This document shows positions 27,570 to 38,108 of a DNA stretch of 64,000 nucleotides, one piece after another. Both the position numbers and the translations under genes were made by a program. Source of the stretch: Phytomonas francai (taxonomy: Eukaryota > Euglenozoa > Kinetoplastea > Trypanosomatida > Trypanosomatidae); NCBI GenBank assembly GCA_001766655.1, contig MJCC01000024.1, positions 62,001-126,000 on the forward strand, in the 5' to 3' direction. The notes beneath the pieces are model-generated. The model was not told where the DNA came from. It saw nothing but the letters and a program-made list of their open reading frames with translations, and did no database searches. The stretch's first letter is position 1; each line of letters begins with the position of its first letter.

Positions 27570-29901
27570 TATGGAGGCCCTGAAGGGTATAATAATGGAA
27601 GACTTGGAGAAGGAAAAAACTAGGGGAAAAATGATCCTGGGTAAAAGAATAACATGAAAAGCTGCAGTGAAGAGGAAATGAGGAAATCAAGCCCCCCTTG
27701 CTCATGAAAACAACATATCCCTAGCTTCCCTTCAATTCCCCCGCCACACCGCGTACTGATTATCAATGAGTAGCGTGTTGAACTCTCGTAAGTTAAAAAA
27801 ATGTCTTTTGTTTGCTTTCATGTCATATTTCCCTTTGATTGTGATGAACCAGATAGATAGATGTATGAGATTTATTGTGCATACTCCAGCACACTCGTAG
27901 TTTTTAAAAAAAAAACTTGTAATTAGGGCTTAATGGTTAAAAGTTCATGCTAGATGTGTGCTTCACCATACGCATTCTAACATTCGTGCAGGATATGGTA
28001 GGCTATTGGATGGAGAACACAGACTCCGAAAGAATAGAGTTTAAGGAAACGCACGCTATTCATCAAAGTACACGGGTAGAAGGTATAACGGAATGCATTT
28101 TTTCCTTGATCCATCGGATACCCGTGTAACGCGCGCCAACCTCTTGAGTATTGTAGAGGCTGAAATGGGGGAAGTAACGGAAAAGAAGTCTGATTTGCCC
28201 TTTCAGACAAAAGAAAGTGATAGCCTTGAATAGTATTTCTAGCGGTACATCCTCAGCTGTATAAGGTTACTAAGCTAGTGAAGGTTTTAATTGAAGATAG
28301 AGAGTGAAAATATCAACAATTCCATTTTTATTTGCAGAGCTCCAATAGCATCGACGAGAGTACAGCCTCAAAAGCTGGAAAAGGGAAGGAAAATGATAAA
28401 TATTGAAAAGTGAACAGAAAGAATGATAATTTCATAGTATATATTTTTTGATTACGCTGAATTTAGAGAATAAACCCGATGCATCAACTATGCTACTCTA
28501 TTCCGTTTACTCATCCTTTGACAGAGAATACGGTCACCATTTTCTACCTGTTTCAGTACCTCTATTTTTTCTAAGAAAATGAAGAACAAATGAACGAACG
28601 AAGCCTATTTTTCAATAAATGTGAAACACACAGAGGCACGGTTGTGGGGGTATACATATCGCGAATCTTATGGAAAATAGGATCCTATGACCACTAAGGC
28701 TAAACAAAAGAAAACGCAAAAGGGCTCAAAATGCATACAGGTGCTAAAAAAGGAAGTAGGCAAAATTTACACGCAGGAAAACCCTCTTGGTGGAATCAGG
28801 CAAAAGAAGTTGCCCTTTGTCATCTGTAAATAATTGCAGAAAACAAGAAACACCTAAAAATAAGTAAGGATGTGCATCAACAAATACAAAATATTGACTC
28901 GTCCCTTCCAGCTTATGTATGCACGCATTCCTCTCTCACCCCTCAAATGCATAAGATACACAATTAATCCCTTCCGTGATCTAAAACCGATGAAATTCAT
29001 CACCTTTAGATGAATAAATAGCTTCTTGAAGGACTGTCGTGGAGAGAAAAAATGAAGCCTGATAACTCAAAAGGAACAGAGAAAAAGCTCCTTGTAACTC
29101 CCCATATCTACGAAAAAGAAACCCCTCAACAATGCAGAGGGAGGATAGCGGAGAAAAGCAAAAAGGAAAATGAATATATCCTTATACAGTTGTATAGATA
29201 TACAGATATACGTGATATTCATTGTGCGTCCATCATTTCTACTGTCACATTTAAAATTAATCAACCTGAAACAACGCTTACTAAACGCATTTCAAGAAAA
29301 AGAAGGGTTTGAGGTCTAAAGAAGGGTAGGTGAGGGGCCAGGGGTCGAACGATGCAAGTGAAAAACAAAGCTCTCCTCGCCCCGGCTCCGATACCCAAAT
29401 AGTGGACTGAAATTTAACGTGCGTAAGGAAAAAAATTATAAACAAAATCACTATACATCAGTGAGAAAGCAAGATAACGGTAACGGAACAAGTTTCCGGG
29501 CTCTATTTAAGCTACCCACGTCACGAAAGGAAAGGTAAGGAAAATGAAAAAGCTACAGAAAAAGCACCACTCGTCCGTTTCGAAAAAGAAAAGGGGAGTT
29601 TTTAAGCGTTGAAATTACACCGGTGCGAGGACTTTTAGAGGTTCGGTAGGGCAGCCAGCCCTAAGTTTTTTCGGAGTATAATACGCAATCGGTTTAAACC
29701 GATGGACAAGGAACACCACACATGCATCTTTCTCTATATATTAATAATAATCTGATCTCGATAGCAGCTCCATCAAAAAGCCAAACGAAAAAGTCTGGCT
29801 TCCTTTATCCCCCACCTTTTCTCCGCCGTATTCACTCCTCCTCAAAAGACTCTTGCTAATTGATAGGTGCTGAAATACACCCCCCACACACACACCCTCC
29901 T
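27570..29901. other. Long intergenic region with small structured elements
   Basis: 2.3 kb, mostly AT-rich. Contents are a 29-codon minus-strand ORF at 27732-27821 of uncertain meaning, and a hairpin (29648-29662) followed by a T-run and a 16-base palindrome (29688-29703). The other short ORFs (27947-28210, 29052-29312) look like noise. It probably includes a long DYRK 3' UTR. Confidence 0.5.
29648..29703. other. Hairpin plus 16-base perfect palindrome
   Basis: AGGGC and GCCCT flank a five-base loop (29648-29662), followed by six T. At 29688-29703 lies the perfect palindrome ATCGGTTTAAACCGAT. Both are in the flank just after the DYRK stop codon in transcription order. Confidence 0.45.
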
Positions 29902-32754
29902 CTAAACCGTTTCATTGGCTATAAACTCATGCTTGAGCAGCTCCGCACTCGTCGGCCGCTTTTTATGATCCAGTGTGAGACAGGCCTCAACAAAGGAAAG
30001 GAAGGACTCGTCTGTCACATCAAACCTCGCCAACTTTTCCCGTAACACGCTGTACGGCCGCCCAACCCCGTCGAAGAGGAAGGACGAGCCCTTCTTTTCC
30101 TTTTCCTCCCCGGCGCGCGAAGGGGGGAGGGCGGGGGTGTAGACGTAGCAGGGCTCCTCCTCGTGGCTGTCGTCGGCGTCGGCGTCGCGGGCCCGCGCAG
30201 GGGGACCCCCGCGCCCGCTCGGCATCTCGTAAATGCAGCCGAATTTGTTGATGAAGTCGCAGGTGTGCGAGCCCTCCCAGAGCATCCGCCGGGGAAAGGG
30301 CATCCCACAGACGTAGACGATCCGCGCGAGCATTTCCGACGCTGTCTCGGACGAAAAGAGGACCTTGCCGGTGGCCAACTCGAAGAGAATCGCGCCGAGC
30401 GACCAGACGTCAATGCGGCCGTCGTAATCGCAGCCTAAGACCACCTCCGGCGCGCGATAGCTTCGGCTTTGGATGTAGGAGCTCAGGTGATCACTGTAGA
30501 AACAACTGCTGCCAAAGTCGATCACTTTTACAAGACAGCGGCGGTGCGAGACGAAGAGGATGTTCTCCGGTTTGAGGTCGGCGTGCATGAGGTTCAGGCT
30601 GTGGACGTAGGCAAGCGCCTCGACGACTTGCCGGGCAATACGACGAATACGGGGGATGGTGAAGTACAGCTCGTCCTCCTCCTCACGGTTGTACTTGCTG
30701 TACTCGTAGAGGTTTTCGGAAAGGAGCTCCGTGACGAGCATGGTGTGCTCCTTGTAGTAAAAGGCATCGATAAGGCGAATGATGTGCACCTCATCGGGAT
30801 CTCGTTGGGTGTTGAGAAGCGTAAGAAGCCGAATCTCGTCGAGTGACTGGTCAAAAAACTCCTTTGAATTATTAATGATTTTTAGACAGACCTCTGCGTA
30901 GCCAACCACTTTGCGCTCTCCTTCCTTTTTGGATTTGGAGTGCTTCTTCGCCGCGGAGCCGTGGTGGTTAATCGAATGTGTCGTGCCCTCATCCCCGGGG
31001 GGGTCCGGGCAGGTAAGAATGGTTCCATCTCCCCCGTCCTCCACGTGTGCTTCCTCAGTAGCATCCTCTACATCATCATCATCATCGTAAATTGGGCGAT
31101 AGAGATCATAGCAACACACCGCCCGACTAAAGGTGGCCTTCCCAATCATCTGGATGACCTTGTAGCGATCAGCTATGATACTGCCTCGCACAATGGGGAA
31201 CTTTTTCTTATCCTCAAACCCGGTCTTTATAGGGTCCATGATTACACGCAGGTTGAAAGTTCCAACCGTCACGGGGGCAAGGCCCTTTTCGGCTAGCTGA
31301 CGAAAAGCCTGACGCCTCTTCTCGCAAACACGCAGGGAATCAAATACGACGTTCCTCTCAACCTCGGTGACAAATTCAAAAGGTGAAGTAATTTCGACAG
31401 GTTTCATCTCGGCATAGCAAGGAACTTCGTCAAAATTACGTGCATCAAAATCGTTTTTGGATATGAATTTCGGAAATTTTTCATTCATCGTCCTTTTGTT
31501 ATCACCGCTACGATGGTAGTGCCTGAAACCATGTGAAACAACCTTTTTGAATAAATGGCTCAGCTTGCTAGCCTGATCATCGGTGATGCCACCCCCATAG
31601 GGAAAAGCTGGGACTCGAAATACTCGCTGAAATTTTTGATTTGAGTGCTTTTTTGACTTTTCGATGGTGCTCACTGCATGGCCTCCGTAATCTTTCAGAG
31701 AATTATCATTTTCATGAAATGCATCTCCGCTTCTTGGATCATCGTTGCTACTTCTATCAGAGTAAATGTCATCCTCAGTTTTACTATGGGAATGGTGGCC
31801 ATTATCATTCGAACTACTTTTAACATAAGGGTATATCGTTCCATCCTCCGCACGCAGGAAGGATTCTGGACTCCAAATCGAAGCCACAATATCCCGATAG
31901 GCGTCTGGATCTGCAGATTTGAAAAAGGTCTGAGTCTTAACCCCATTGTACACATTTTCATCTCCTTCATCTATATCGCTGGCATCGTCTATGAGTGAGT
32001 TTGCCTCATCGACTCGCAACTGGGGCGCATTATAGCTATCCTCTTCAGGACCTAAAAATGCATTGGCACTGCTATCATTTTCAGTGTGATCCACCCCTGT
32101 GTTTTGCCCCTCCTTCCCTGTATGCTTCTTCGTTGGGTGCTGTTGGCTTAGTGAAGAAGGTATATCCGTGATATGCTCAGCCTCAGGCTCACATATATTT
32201 TGGTCAATCTTTGCAATTGGATCCATGTGTGTCGGCACGTGGTTATTTTTGTGCATAGACCCAGGCACCTTTATTGTATCTGTTTCTGGAACAGGGGTCG
32301 ATAATTTCTGCAATGCTGACATGGAGGAAAATAAGCCGGATGCCCCGCCATCGGTATTAATGTTGGAATGTCGCTCCTTCATCGTGTTCCCTGAAAGTTT
32401 GGTGATATTTTCCGATATCATGTGATTTTCCAAACCGGCCTTGGTCCGGTTCTCGATGGCACTCATAAGAACCTCATAGGAACGACGGTACTCAAGCGTG
32501 TTTGCACGGGCTCGAGCAACGTTCGTAGCATCCAGCATTGATTTAGCCAAGGTTTTAAGCTCCTCGATTATAGAATCTGTCATCAAAAGAGAAGCCTCAT
32601 TAACCTTGGAATTAGCATCACAAGCATAGCCAGCTTTCTTGTTGATCTCTATGGGAAATTGGGCCTGTTGTGATGATTGTAAAAAATATGATGTTGCTAT
32701 TTGCGTCCTCATGTTCGGAATTTTTTCCTCCTGGGATACGTTATTTTCGATCAT
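29902..32754 (-). CDS. DYRK-family protein kinase
   Basis: The gene encodes 950 residues from the ATG at 32754. A 1023-residue frame begins at 32973, but its first residues (FFYYIYILTLT) are a read-through of T- and AT-rich leader, and AG dinucleotides suitable for trans-splicing lie inside it. The C-terminal kinase domain (about 526-947) has HADLKPENI, DFGSSC and SYIQSRSYRAPEVVLG, a CMGC/DYRK activation loop that keeps the second tyrosine of the YxY motif, with Ser at the first position. The glycine loop is degenerate (IGKATFSRA). An acidic insert of about 60 residues sits before the catalytic lysine (VCLKI), and another disordered insert lies in the C-lobe. The N-terminal half is AT-rich and unstructured. 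A DYRK of T. brucei acts in differentiation; orthology is plausible but unproven. Confidence 0.85.
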   Translation of the reverse strand: MIENNVSQEEKIPNMRTQIATSYFLQSSQQAQFPIEINKKAGYACDANSKVNEASLLMTDSIIEELKTLAKSMLDATNVARARANTLEYRRSYEVLMSAIENRTKAGLENHMISENITKLSGNTMKERHSNINTDGGASGLFSSMSALQKLSTPVPETDTIKVPGSMHKNNHVPTHMDPIAKIDQNICEPEAEHITDIPSSLSQQHPTKKHTGKEGQNTGVDHTENDSSANAFLGPEEDSYNAPQLRVDEANSLIDDASDIDEGDENVYNGVKTQTFFKSADPDAYRDIVASIWSPESFLRAEDGTIYPYVKSSSNDNGHHSHSKTEDDIYSDRSSNDDPRSGDAFHENDNSLKDYGGHAVSTIEKSKKHSNQKFQRVFRVPAFPYGGGITDDQASKLSHLFKKVVSHGFRHYHRSGDNKRTMNEKFPKFISKNDFDARNFDEVPCYAEMKPVEITSPFEFVTEVERNVVFDSLRVCEKRRQAFRQLAEKGLAPVTVGTFNLRVIMDPIKTGFEDKKKFPIVRGSIIADRYKVIQMIGKATFSRAVCCYDLYRPIYDDDDDVEDATEEAHVEDGGDGTILTCPDPPGDEGTTHSINHHGSAAKKHSKSKKEGERKVVGYAEVCLKIINNSKEFFDQSLDEIRLLTLLNTQRDPDEVHIIRLIDAFYYKEHTMLVTELLSENLYEYSKYNREEEDELYFTIPRIRRIARQVVEALAYVHSLNLMHADLKPENILFVSHRRCLVKVIDFGSSCFYSDHLSSYIQSRSYRAPEVVLGCDYDGRIDVWSLGAILFELATGKVLFSSETASEMLARIVYVCGMPFPRRMLWEGSHTCDFINKFGCIYEMPSGRGGPPARARDADADDSHEEEPCYVYTPALPPSRAGEEKEKKGSSFLFDGVGRPYSVLREKLARFDVTDESFLSFVEACLTLDHKKRPTSAELLKHEFIANETV

Positions 32755-33130
32755 ATTGAATGCTACTCGTGAAATTGTCGGTGCAGGTATAATAGAAGTA
32801 GATAATTTTATAGATACCCCACTACTTATATGGTTTTTCTGTATTTCTTTTTTATTATGTTTATTAGAATGTGTTACTTTCCAAACAAGGACTTTCTGTT
32901 GGTTATCTAACTTTGATTCAGTTAAAGTTAAAATATATATATAGTAAAAAAAAAGAAAATTCGCTTCCTCCATAATTTATCTTCAGGTAGCCATGAAAAC
33001 CCATATTAAGCATACAATCTTAAAATATTTAGAGAGACATAATTTCTAACACTTGTCTAGAGTAACTGATAAGAAGTAAGGATATTCCGTTAAAATAATA
33101 TCTCATATGATATGAGTTGCCTCTAAATTA

Positions 33131-33161
33131 AAATAATAATAATAATAATAATAATAATAAT
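33131..33161. repeat. (AAT)n microsatellite
   Basis: About ten trinucleotide units near the leftward edge of the strand-switch region. Confidence 0.9.
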
Positions 33162-35269
33162 CCCATTCAAGAAGACAAATGTTCATCTTACTTCAGCTCT
33201 TGTTTGGAGTTGTCACTAATCTCTGCCACAGAGATTTTAGAATCTCCACTTCACAAAAAAAAAAAAAAAGAAATGACCTGATGATGACAGAATTTATTAC
33301 ATATATACACGCATGTCTCCTCTTTTCATATACTTAAGCATTGAAAAAAATACTAAATCAAATGAAAAAGAAAGAATACGACCGTTCAACAAGAAAAAAA
33401 TTAATAAAGATGATAGATAGATCTAATTTTAAAAATATATAAATTAAATAATTCTGTAACATCTATTTTCAAAAGCTTTCCTTTTTAATATTAAATTATT
33501 ATTATAGCAAACAATACCTTATCCAAAATTTTAATCCATTGTCACTTGTAAGGTGATTTCTAAAATCTTCGGAGTTCATTAACACCCAGAGAGAAACCTT
33601 GCTACCTCAGTGAATCAAATCAATAATAAAATGTATAAGAATTGGGGGAATACTCCAAATATAATTTAGTCTTGACAATAAATATACAGACGCATAAAAA
33701 TTTCTAATCAAACACAATGAATTAATTTTCTCAAAAATCAGAGTAAAAAAAACATGAACCATATTAAATTTGATAATTAAACCCATAGTGTATTTTGCTA
33801 ATAACTCTATAGAAATTTTTCCTCAAATAATGAAAAGCCATTTGCATATTATATAGAAAAGGAGAAATAGAGAAAATGAGATAGAGAATAAACTAGGCAT
33901 ATTATCTAGATTTTATAGAAATTAATACACAAATGCTTGGAGAGATGCTTTGAAGTATATCAATTGAGTTGATATATACATATATAATTAAGGGAGAAAT
34001 AAATGAGAAAGGAAATTGTAAAAAGATACGGATAAGAGTGGCTCAACATTGTAAAATATATTCCGCTAAATATGTACCAGAAATTTAAGAAAACTAAATT
34101 GCACCCTTTACGAGAAATAGCTTGATTATAAATGTCTCACAAAGTTAAACTGGTGGTTCTTAAATGGATAATTTCCATAATTATCTTGATAGATAGTTTC
34201 ACCCTAAATTTCCATAGTAAGTTGATTAAAGGTGCAAATTTAAAATTCACTTCAAAACTGCTTCCGGATGCATTTGTCTGTATAGAAGTAGAAATTACTT
34301 CGGTTGTACTGGGTATTTAAGCCACTATTATCTTTAAGATATAATGGCCATAGAAGCAATTTTTCAAAGGGCTGATAGTTAATAAGAAAATTTTTTACAC
34401 AAGAATTTTTTACCTGTGTATTTCCGTTTTGCAAGCGACTCATAATATATGTCTTATACTATTTAAAAAAAAAAAAGAGCAAAGAAAAAACAAAAATAGT
34501 TAAAGCATAAAAGGTTAAGGTTTAGTTACAATAAAAGACTTAGTTAAACCGTCTCGGGGCGTTCCCCATATTAAGCAAGTTTTAGTTGCAATCTAAATTG
34601 AAAATGCAAAAAAAAAATTAATGAGAAAAATGGAAAAACGAAAGGAATCGTTAACGTGACGCTAAAAATGCTTATTGACTATATTCCTTAGTCCAACCTA
34701 AGCCTCCTTGCAAACCCACTGACACTGACTAGCATTTATGGAAAAATAATGTTTGAAACAAGCGGGCTTAGATATGTCGAAATGCACTTTCGAACGGTAA
34801 AGCATGATTTTTGAACGAGCACACTTCCTCCAAAAATGTATATATGAAAAAACTTTAAGCCAATTAAGCCGCCATCAAAAAATACAAAGAGCCCCCCCCA
34901 GCCCCAAAGTAATTTTTTTCTTCTGGTTTTTAAAATTTTTGAAAAGGAAAGAACGGGGGCTGTCTTGGATTTATGGGGCTACATCACCCCACCCCACCCC
35001 TAAAAAAAATAAGAAACTGCGCCAGACGACACTTTAAAAATGGTTTTTAAGAAACGTGAGATAGCGTCGAGTGTACCCTCAATTCGAGGAGGGCCCTTTC
35101 AAAGAGGTGTTTTCAGCAATTGCATGAATAAAATGAGGTATTAGAACGGAAAAGTGGCATAAGGTACTGGGCATCATTGTCTCCCCCCCGCCCCTTCTTC
35201 TTGAAAAACGGAGCGATCTGTGAAATCCATGGGAGCGAAAATGTGCGAGGCTTCCTTTTTTCTTAAGAA

Positions 35270-35298
35270 GTGTTTTCCTAACTCCTTTCTGTCTCTAG
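35270..35298 (+). promoter_or_regulatory. Trans-splice acceptor of the COQ9 gene
   Basis: A pyrimidine-rich tract (CTAACTCCTTTCTGTCTCTAG) ends in AG at 35297-35298, three bases before the ATG at 35302. It would be the first splice site of the rightward unit. Confidence 0.6.
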
Positions 35299-35301
35299 GC
35301 A

Positions 35302-36129
35302 ATGTCGGGTCTTTTAAGCCCTAAGCTTTTTAGACTCCAACAAAAGATCTTAAGGGAAGCCGTTAATTTTGTACCGCAAACCGGTTTTACAAACCTCACA
35401 CTTCTAAGTGCCTTGAAAGCATGCGCTAGAGACCAAGATGTTACAGACAGCACCGTTTCCGAAATCTTCCAGCGTGGTTTTCCAATACTTTTAGTGGAAT
35501 TTATTGCTAAAGAGAGTAATACATACGTCCAGAAGGAACTTATCAAGAAATATGGGAAGGAAAGCCTGTTCCGTATGATTCAAGAGAATGAAGACAACTA
35601 CATTAACGGTCGATACCGTCTTCCAGAGATAAAACAAGTGGTTGTTGACTCTATGACTTTTAAACTGTCTTACCTAAATCCTTTTCTTGAACAATGGCCA
35701 AGTGCAATCTCCCTGGAATATTGCCCCTCAAACTTTCCTTATACAATGCTTAACTTTGCACAGTTTACCGACACAGCCGCCCACGTCATGGAACGCGTTG
35801 AAAACTTTGTGAATTTTATGGAACCAATTAGAGAGATTCTTTATGCGAGAAAGATGAACCCTTTTATACCGACTGATAGAAGGAGTACATTTGATTCTAA
35901 TAGTAAGTATTCGAATAACATGGTCTTTATGCGTACGTCTATCCAAGGTGTTCCACTCTCTTCTGGGCCACACATGGGCGATAGCAGTTTTAGCTTCCCC
36001 TGGTTTGCAAAAAGGGCAAAGGTCGCTGCACTTTATACGTTATCGATGACTTCTGTCTTAGGAGATGTTTCTATTGGTAAAAATGAAACTAAGAATCTTA
36101 TACACTCAATAGCTGACACATTATTTTAA
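35302..36129 (+). CDS. COQ9: Ubiquinone biosynthesis protein COQ9
   Basis: The 275-residue protein shows both halves of the COQ9 family. The N-terminal TetR-like helices have ILREAVNFVPQTGFT and later FQRGFPILLVEFIAKES, equivalent to the FVP-HGWT and F-.DG.ELI.HF segments of animal COQ9. The lipid-binding half has LNPFLEQWPSAISLEYCPSNFPYTM and the end signature FPWFAKRAKVAALYTLSMTSVLGD, matching WYTRR..LAAIYN.TEL. COQ9 binds isoprenoid lipids and presents intermediates to COQ7 on the inner mitochondrial membrane. The region between the two halves is longer than usual (about residues 160-220). It is the first gene of the rightward unit and is AT-rich. The start follows the acceptor AG directly. 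Confidence 0.85.
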   Translation: MSGLLSPKLFRLQQKILREAVNFVPQTGFTNLTLLSALKACARDQDVTDSTVSEIFQRGFPILLVEFIAKESNTYVQKELIKKYGKESLFRMIQENEDNYINGRYRLPEIKQVVVDSMTFKLSYLNPFLEQWPSAISLEYCPSNFPYTMLNFAQFTDTAAHVMERVENFVNFMEPIREILYARKMNPFIPTDRRSTFDSNSKYSNNMVFMRTSIQGVPLSSGPHMGDSSFSFPWFAKRAKVAALYTLSMTSVLGDVSIGKNETKNLIHSIADTLF

Positions 36130-36209
36130 ATTTTAAGTAACTCTGAGTTTAAAAGAATAACCTTTCTCTTTAGAACTGGTTTTAGGTGATCACTATTCTT
36201 AGAGTCAAA

Positions 36210-36305
36210 ATGAGTCATTCAGATCCTAGATTACCTCATGTATTTACAATTCCTCCTCCTTATGACGTGAAAAAATCCTTTTTCCTGCATCCCTCAGTTT
36301 TTTAA
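36210..36305 (+). CDS. Candidate 31-residue micro-ORF
   Basis: An ATG lies seven bases after a pyrimidine/AG stretch (CACTATTCTTAG at 36191-36202), as expected for a trans-spliced message. The frame opens MSHSDPRLPHVFTIPPPYD and ends with TAA. Composition is more protein-like than its AT-rich surroundings. I do not recognise it. It could be a genuine tiny protein, a decayed gene start or chance. Confidence 0.3.
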   Translation: MSHSDPRLPHVFTIPPPYDVKKSFFLHPSVF

Positions 36306-36475
36306 TATATAGGTTAAAGTTCTGAATGCGGTTGCGTAGGTATGACACCTAGTAATCATTTAGCAGAGGTAAAATAGTTCGCACAAAAGTCTTGTATCTC
36401 CACTTTAGATATGGGTCCGCCTAAGGTATAAAAAATGCTTACATATAAAACAAGAAAATTCATGGATATTTTATT

Positions 36476-36637
36476 ATGGAAAACCTTGGAGTGGTACAGG
36501 AAAAGGTTATTTTAAAAGACAAGTACACGCAAATAAAAAGGATCGGATTTATTGTGACATCTACTGGAGCTATAGACTGTTTTGTGTTGCAATGTACTGC
36601 AGAAAGTGTGTTATTCAAAAATGCTCATTTAAGGTGA
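36476..36637 (+). CDS. Candidate 53-residue ORF
   Basis: The frame starts MENLGVVQEKVILKDKY and contains a short hydrophobic stretch (IGFIVTSTGAI) before a TGA stop. No family is recognised. Several out-of-frame ATGs precede it, and its codon use is AT-rich, so chance remains likely. Confidence 0.2.
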   Translation: MENLGVVQEKVILKDKYTQIKRIGFIVTSTGAIDCFVLQCTAESVLFKNAHLR

Positions 36638-37651
36638 CTCAAGTTAAATACCCATTATAGTAATGGCTCCCCGCACATAGAATATCTATGTTCTATCTGC
36701 AAATCTTCGAAGATGTGATATGCTTGGACCCAGTGGCTGAAGTTATTAAAAGGGAAAATAACATGTGAACTACATCATACTGATTTCGAAGGAAAAAAAC
36801 TCGAGTCACTGCACATTTGATGATTAATATAAGTGTAAGCTCAGCTCCATTATTATTCAAAAACAGCATGGTGGTCTAAATGCTGGAGCATTTTCCTTCT
36901 TGGAAAAGACGTTCAACTATACTAATCATTTTTAAACGGTGTTTTCTGCAACACCATCGCATATATAATAGGCAACACATTCTGCAATAGCATTATGTCT
37001 CTATTTCATTGTAATCAGTCTTGGAATCTTGTAATAATATTTCAATTGGATTTATGTTTTTACTGTCCTGGAAAAGAGAGAGAGAGAGTTGATTAGCCTA
37101 AATGTTTGTAGCTAAATTCATGGAGAATGCTCCAGGTTATACAAAGAATTCACAATAGTTTATCCCAAAATCTTAACTTCATCCTTTCAAATTCTACTTC
37201 TCCCCCATATCTGTTATTGAGCATTGAAAGTATTAAAATATGCATATCTAATATATGTCCAGTAGATTATTCAACAAATAGATGACAACAATGGGTCTTG
37301 TTAACTAAACTAAAATTCACGCTAAGAATGATGCTCAATATATCTTCGCCACTTTTAGTGCGTTGGTTTTCCTCCAAGTCGAATGCACGCTAAGGACATG
37401 CTAAGAACTGTGTATTGAATTCTACCAACTGTCCCGGTTCATCGTATACAGTTGTCTTCAGCGATTGCATAATCTCACTCTTGATACCTCACCTCCCGAC
37501 TAAGCTTTTTGGGGTAAGTGATAAACCCTCATGAAAGTGTTATGCATTTCCAAAAAGTGAGAGAAATTGAATTGCCTTTTCATGCATAAGCCATATCTTT
37601 TATATATATATATAACGGTAAAAATGTTGGGGTTATAGTTAACAACTCCAG

Positions 37652-37683
<32 letters not shown>

Positions 37684-38019
37684 TAGCCGTATTGGTCCTT
37701 CCGCTTCTATATAGGCTTCTCACATTGGTTCCAGTCGTTTTCATTGTGAATAGTCTAGCTTCGTGTATTTGAAAATATAAAACTTAGTTCCAACACGCTA
37801 TACTGAACCTTTGTGGAAATAGAAAAACATAGGCTATCAATAACAAAGCTCTTATACTTGATCATTGAATTATAATTTTGTTTGTGGATGAAAAATAGTT
37901 TATTCATGGTTTTTCTGCTTCATCATCCTTGATAAATCGGAATTTCAAATATAAGTGATACTTTGATATGAGTAAGAACTGAAGTACATTGAAGGTGTGA
38001 ATCTGGCCCCTTGTAATGT

Positions 38020-38052
38020 GCACCCTGTTTTGCTCTTTTTCTCCCTTCTTAG
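38020..38052 (+). promoter_or_regulatory. Trans-splice acceptor upstream of the sulfotransferase-like gene
   Basis: A long pyrimidine tract ends in TTCTTAG at 38052. It lies inside the open frame that begins at 38016, so the peptide encoded there (CTLFCSFSPFLD) is not translated, and the start moves to 38109. An out-of-frame ATG directly after the AG would open a 17-codon upstream ORF unless a later AG (38079) is used. Confidence 0.6.
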
Positions 38053-38108
38053 ATGTTCCTTCTTTTAATCAAGGTGCAGAACAAACAAAACGAAACGGGA
38101 ACGTAGCG

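Larger units (their letters stand above)
32974..35301. promoter_or_regulatory. Divergent strand-switch region (likely bidirectional Pol II start)
   Basis: All genes to the left are on the minus strand and all to the right on the plus strand, so this 2.3 kb is where two polycistronic units diverge. In trypanosomatids such regions are the main sites of RNA polymerase II initiation. The sequence is AT-rich, with an AAT microsatellite at 33131-33161 and C-rich tracts at 34892-34905, 34987-35000 and 35184-35195. I see no tRNA B-box and no credible ORF; 34132-34320 and 34804-35037 are short AT-rich frames. Confidence 0.8.
36130..38108. other. Long intergenic region with candidate micro-ORFs
   Basis: About 2 kb, AT-rich, with AT tracts at about 37598-37612 and 37653-37677 and a GA repeat near 37074-37087. 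It holds two short plus-strand ORFs (36210-36305 and 36476-36637), listed separately, and the leader of the next gene. Confidence 0.55.

Noticed and set aside
27732..27821. 29-codon minus-strand ORF ending NTLLIDNQYAVWRGN
   Set aside because: Protein-like ending, but no pyrimidine/AG signal upstream and an out-of-frame ATG precedes it.
29349..29362. GGTCGAAC motif suggesting a minus-strand tRNA
   Set aside because: Flanking bases do not form a T-stem or acceptor stem.
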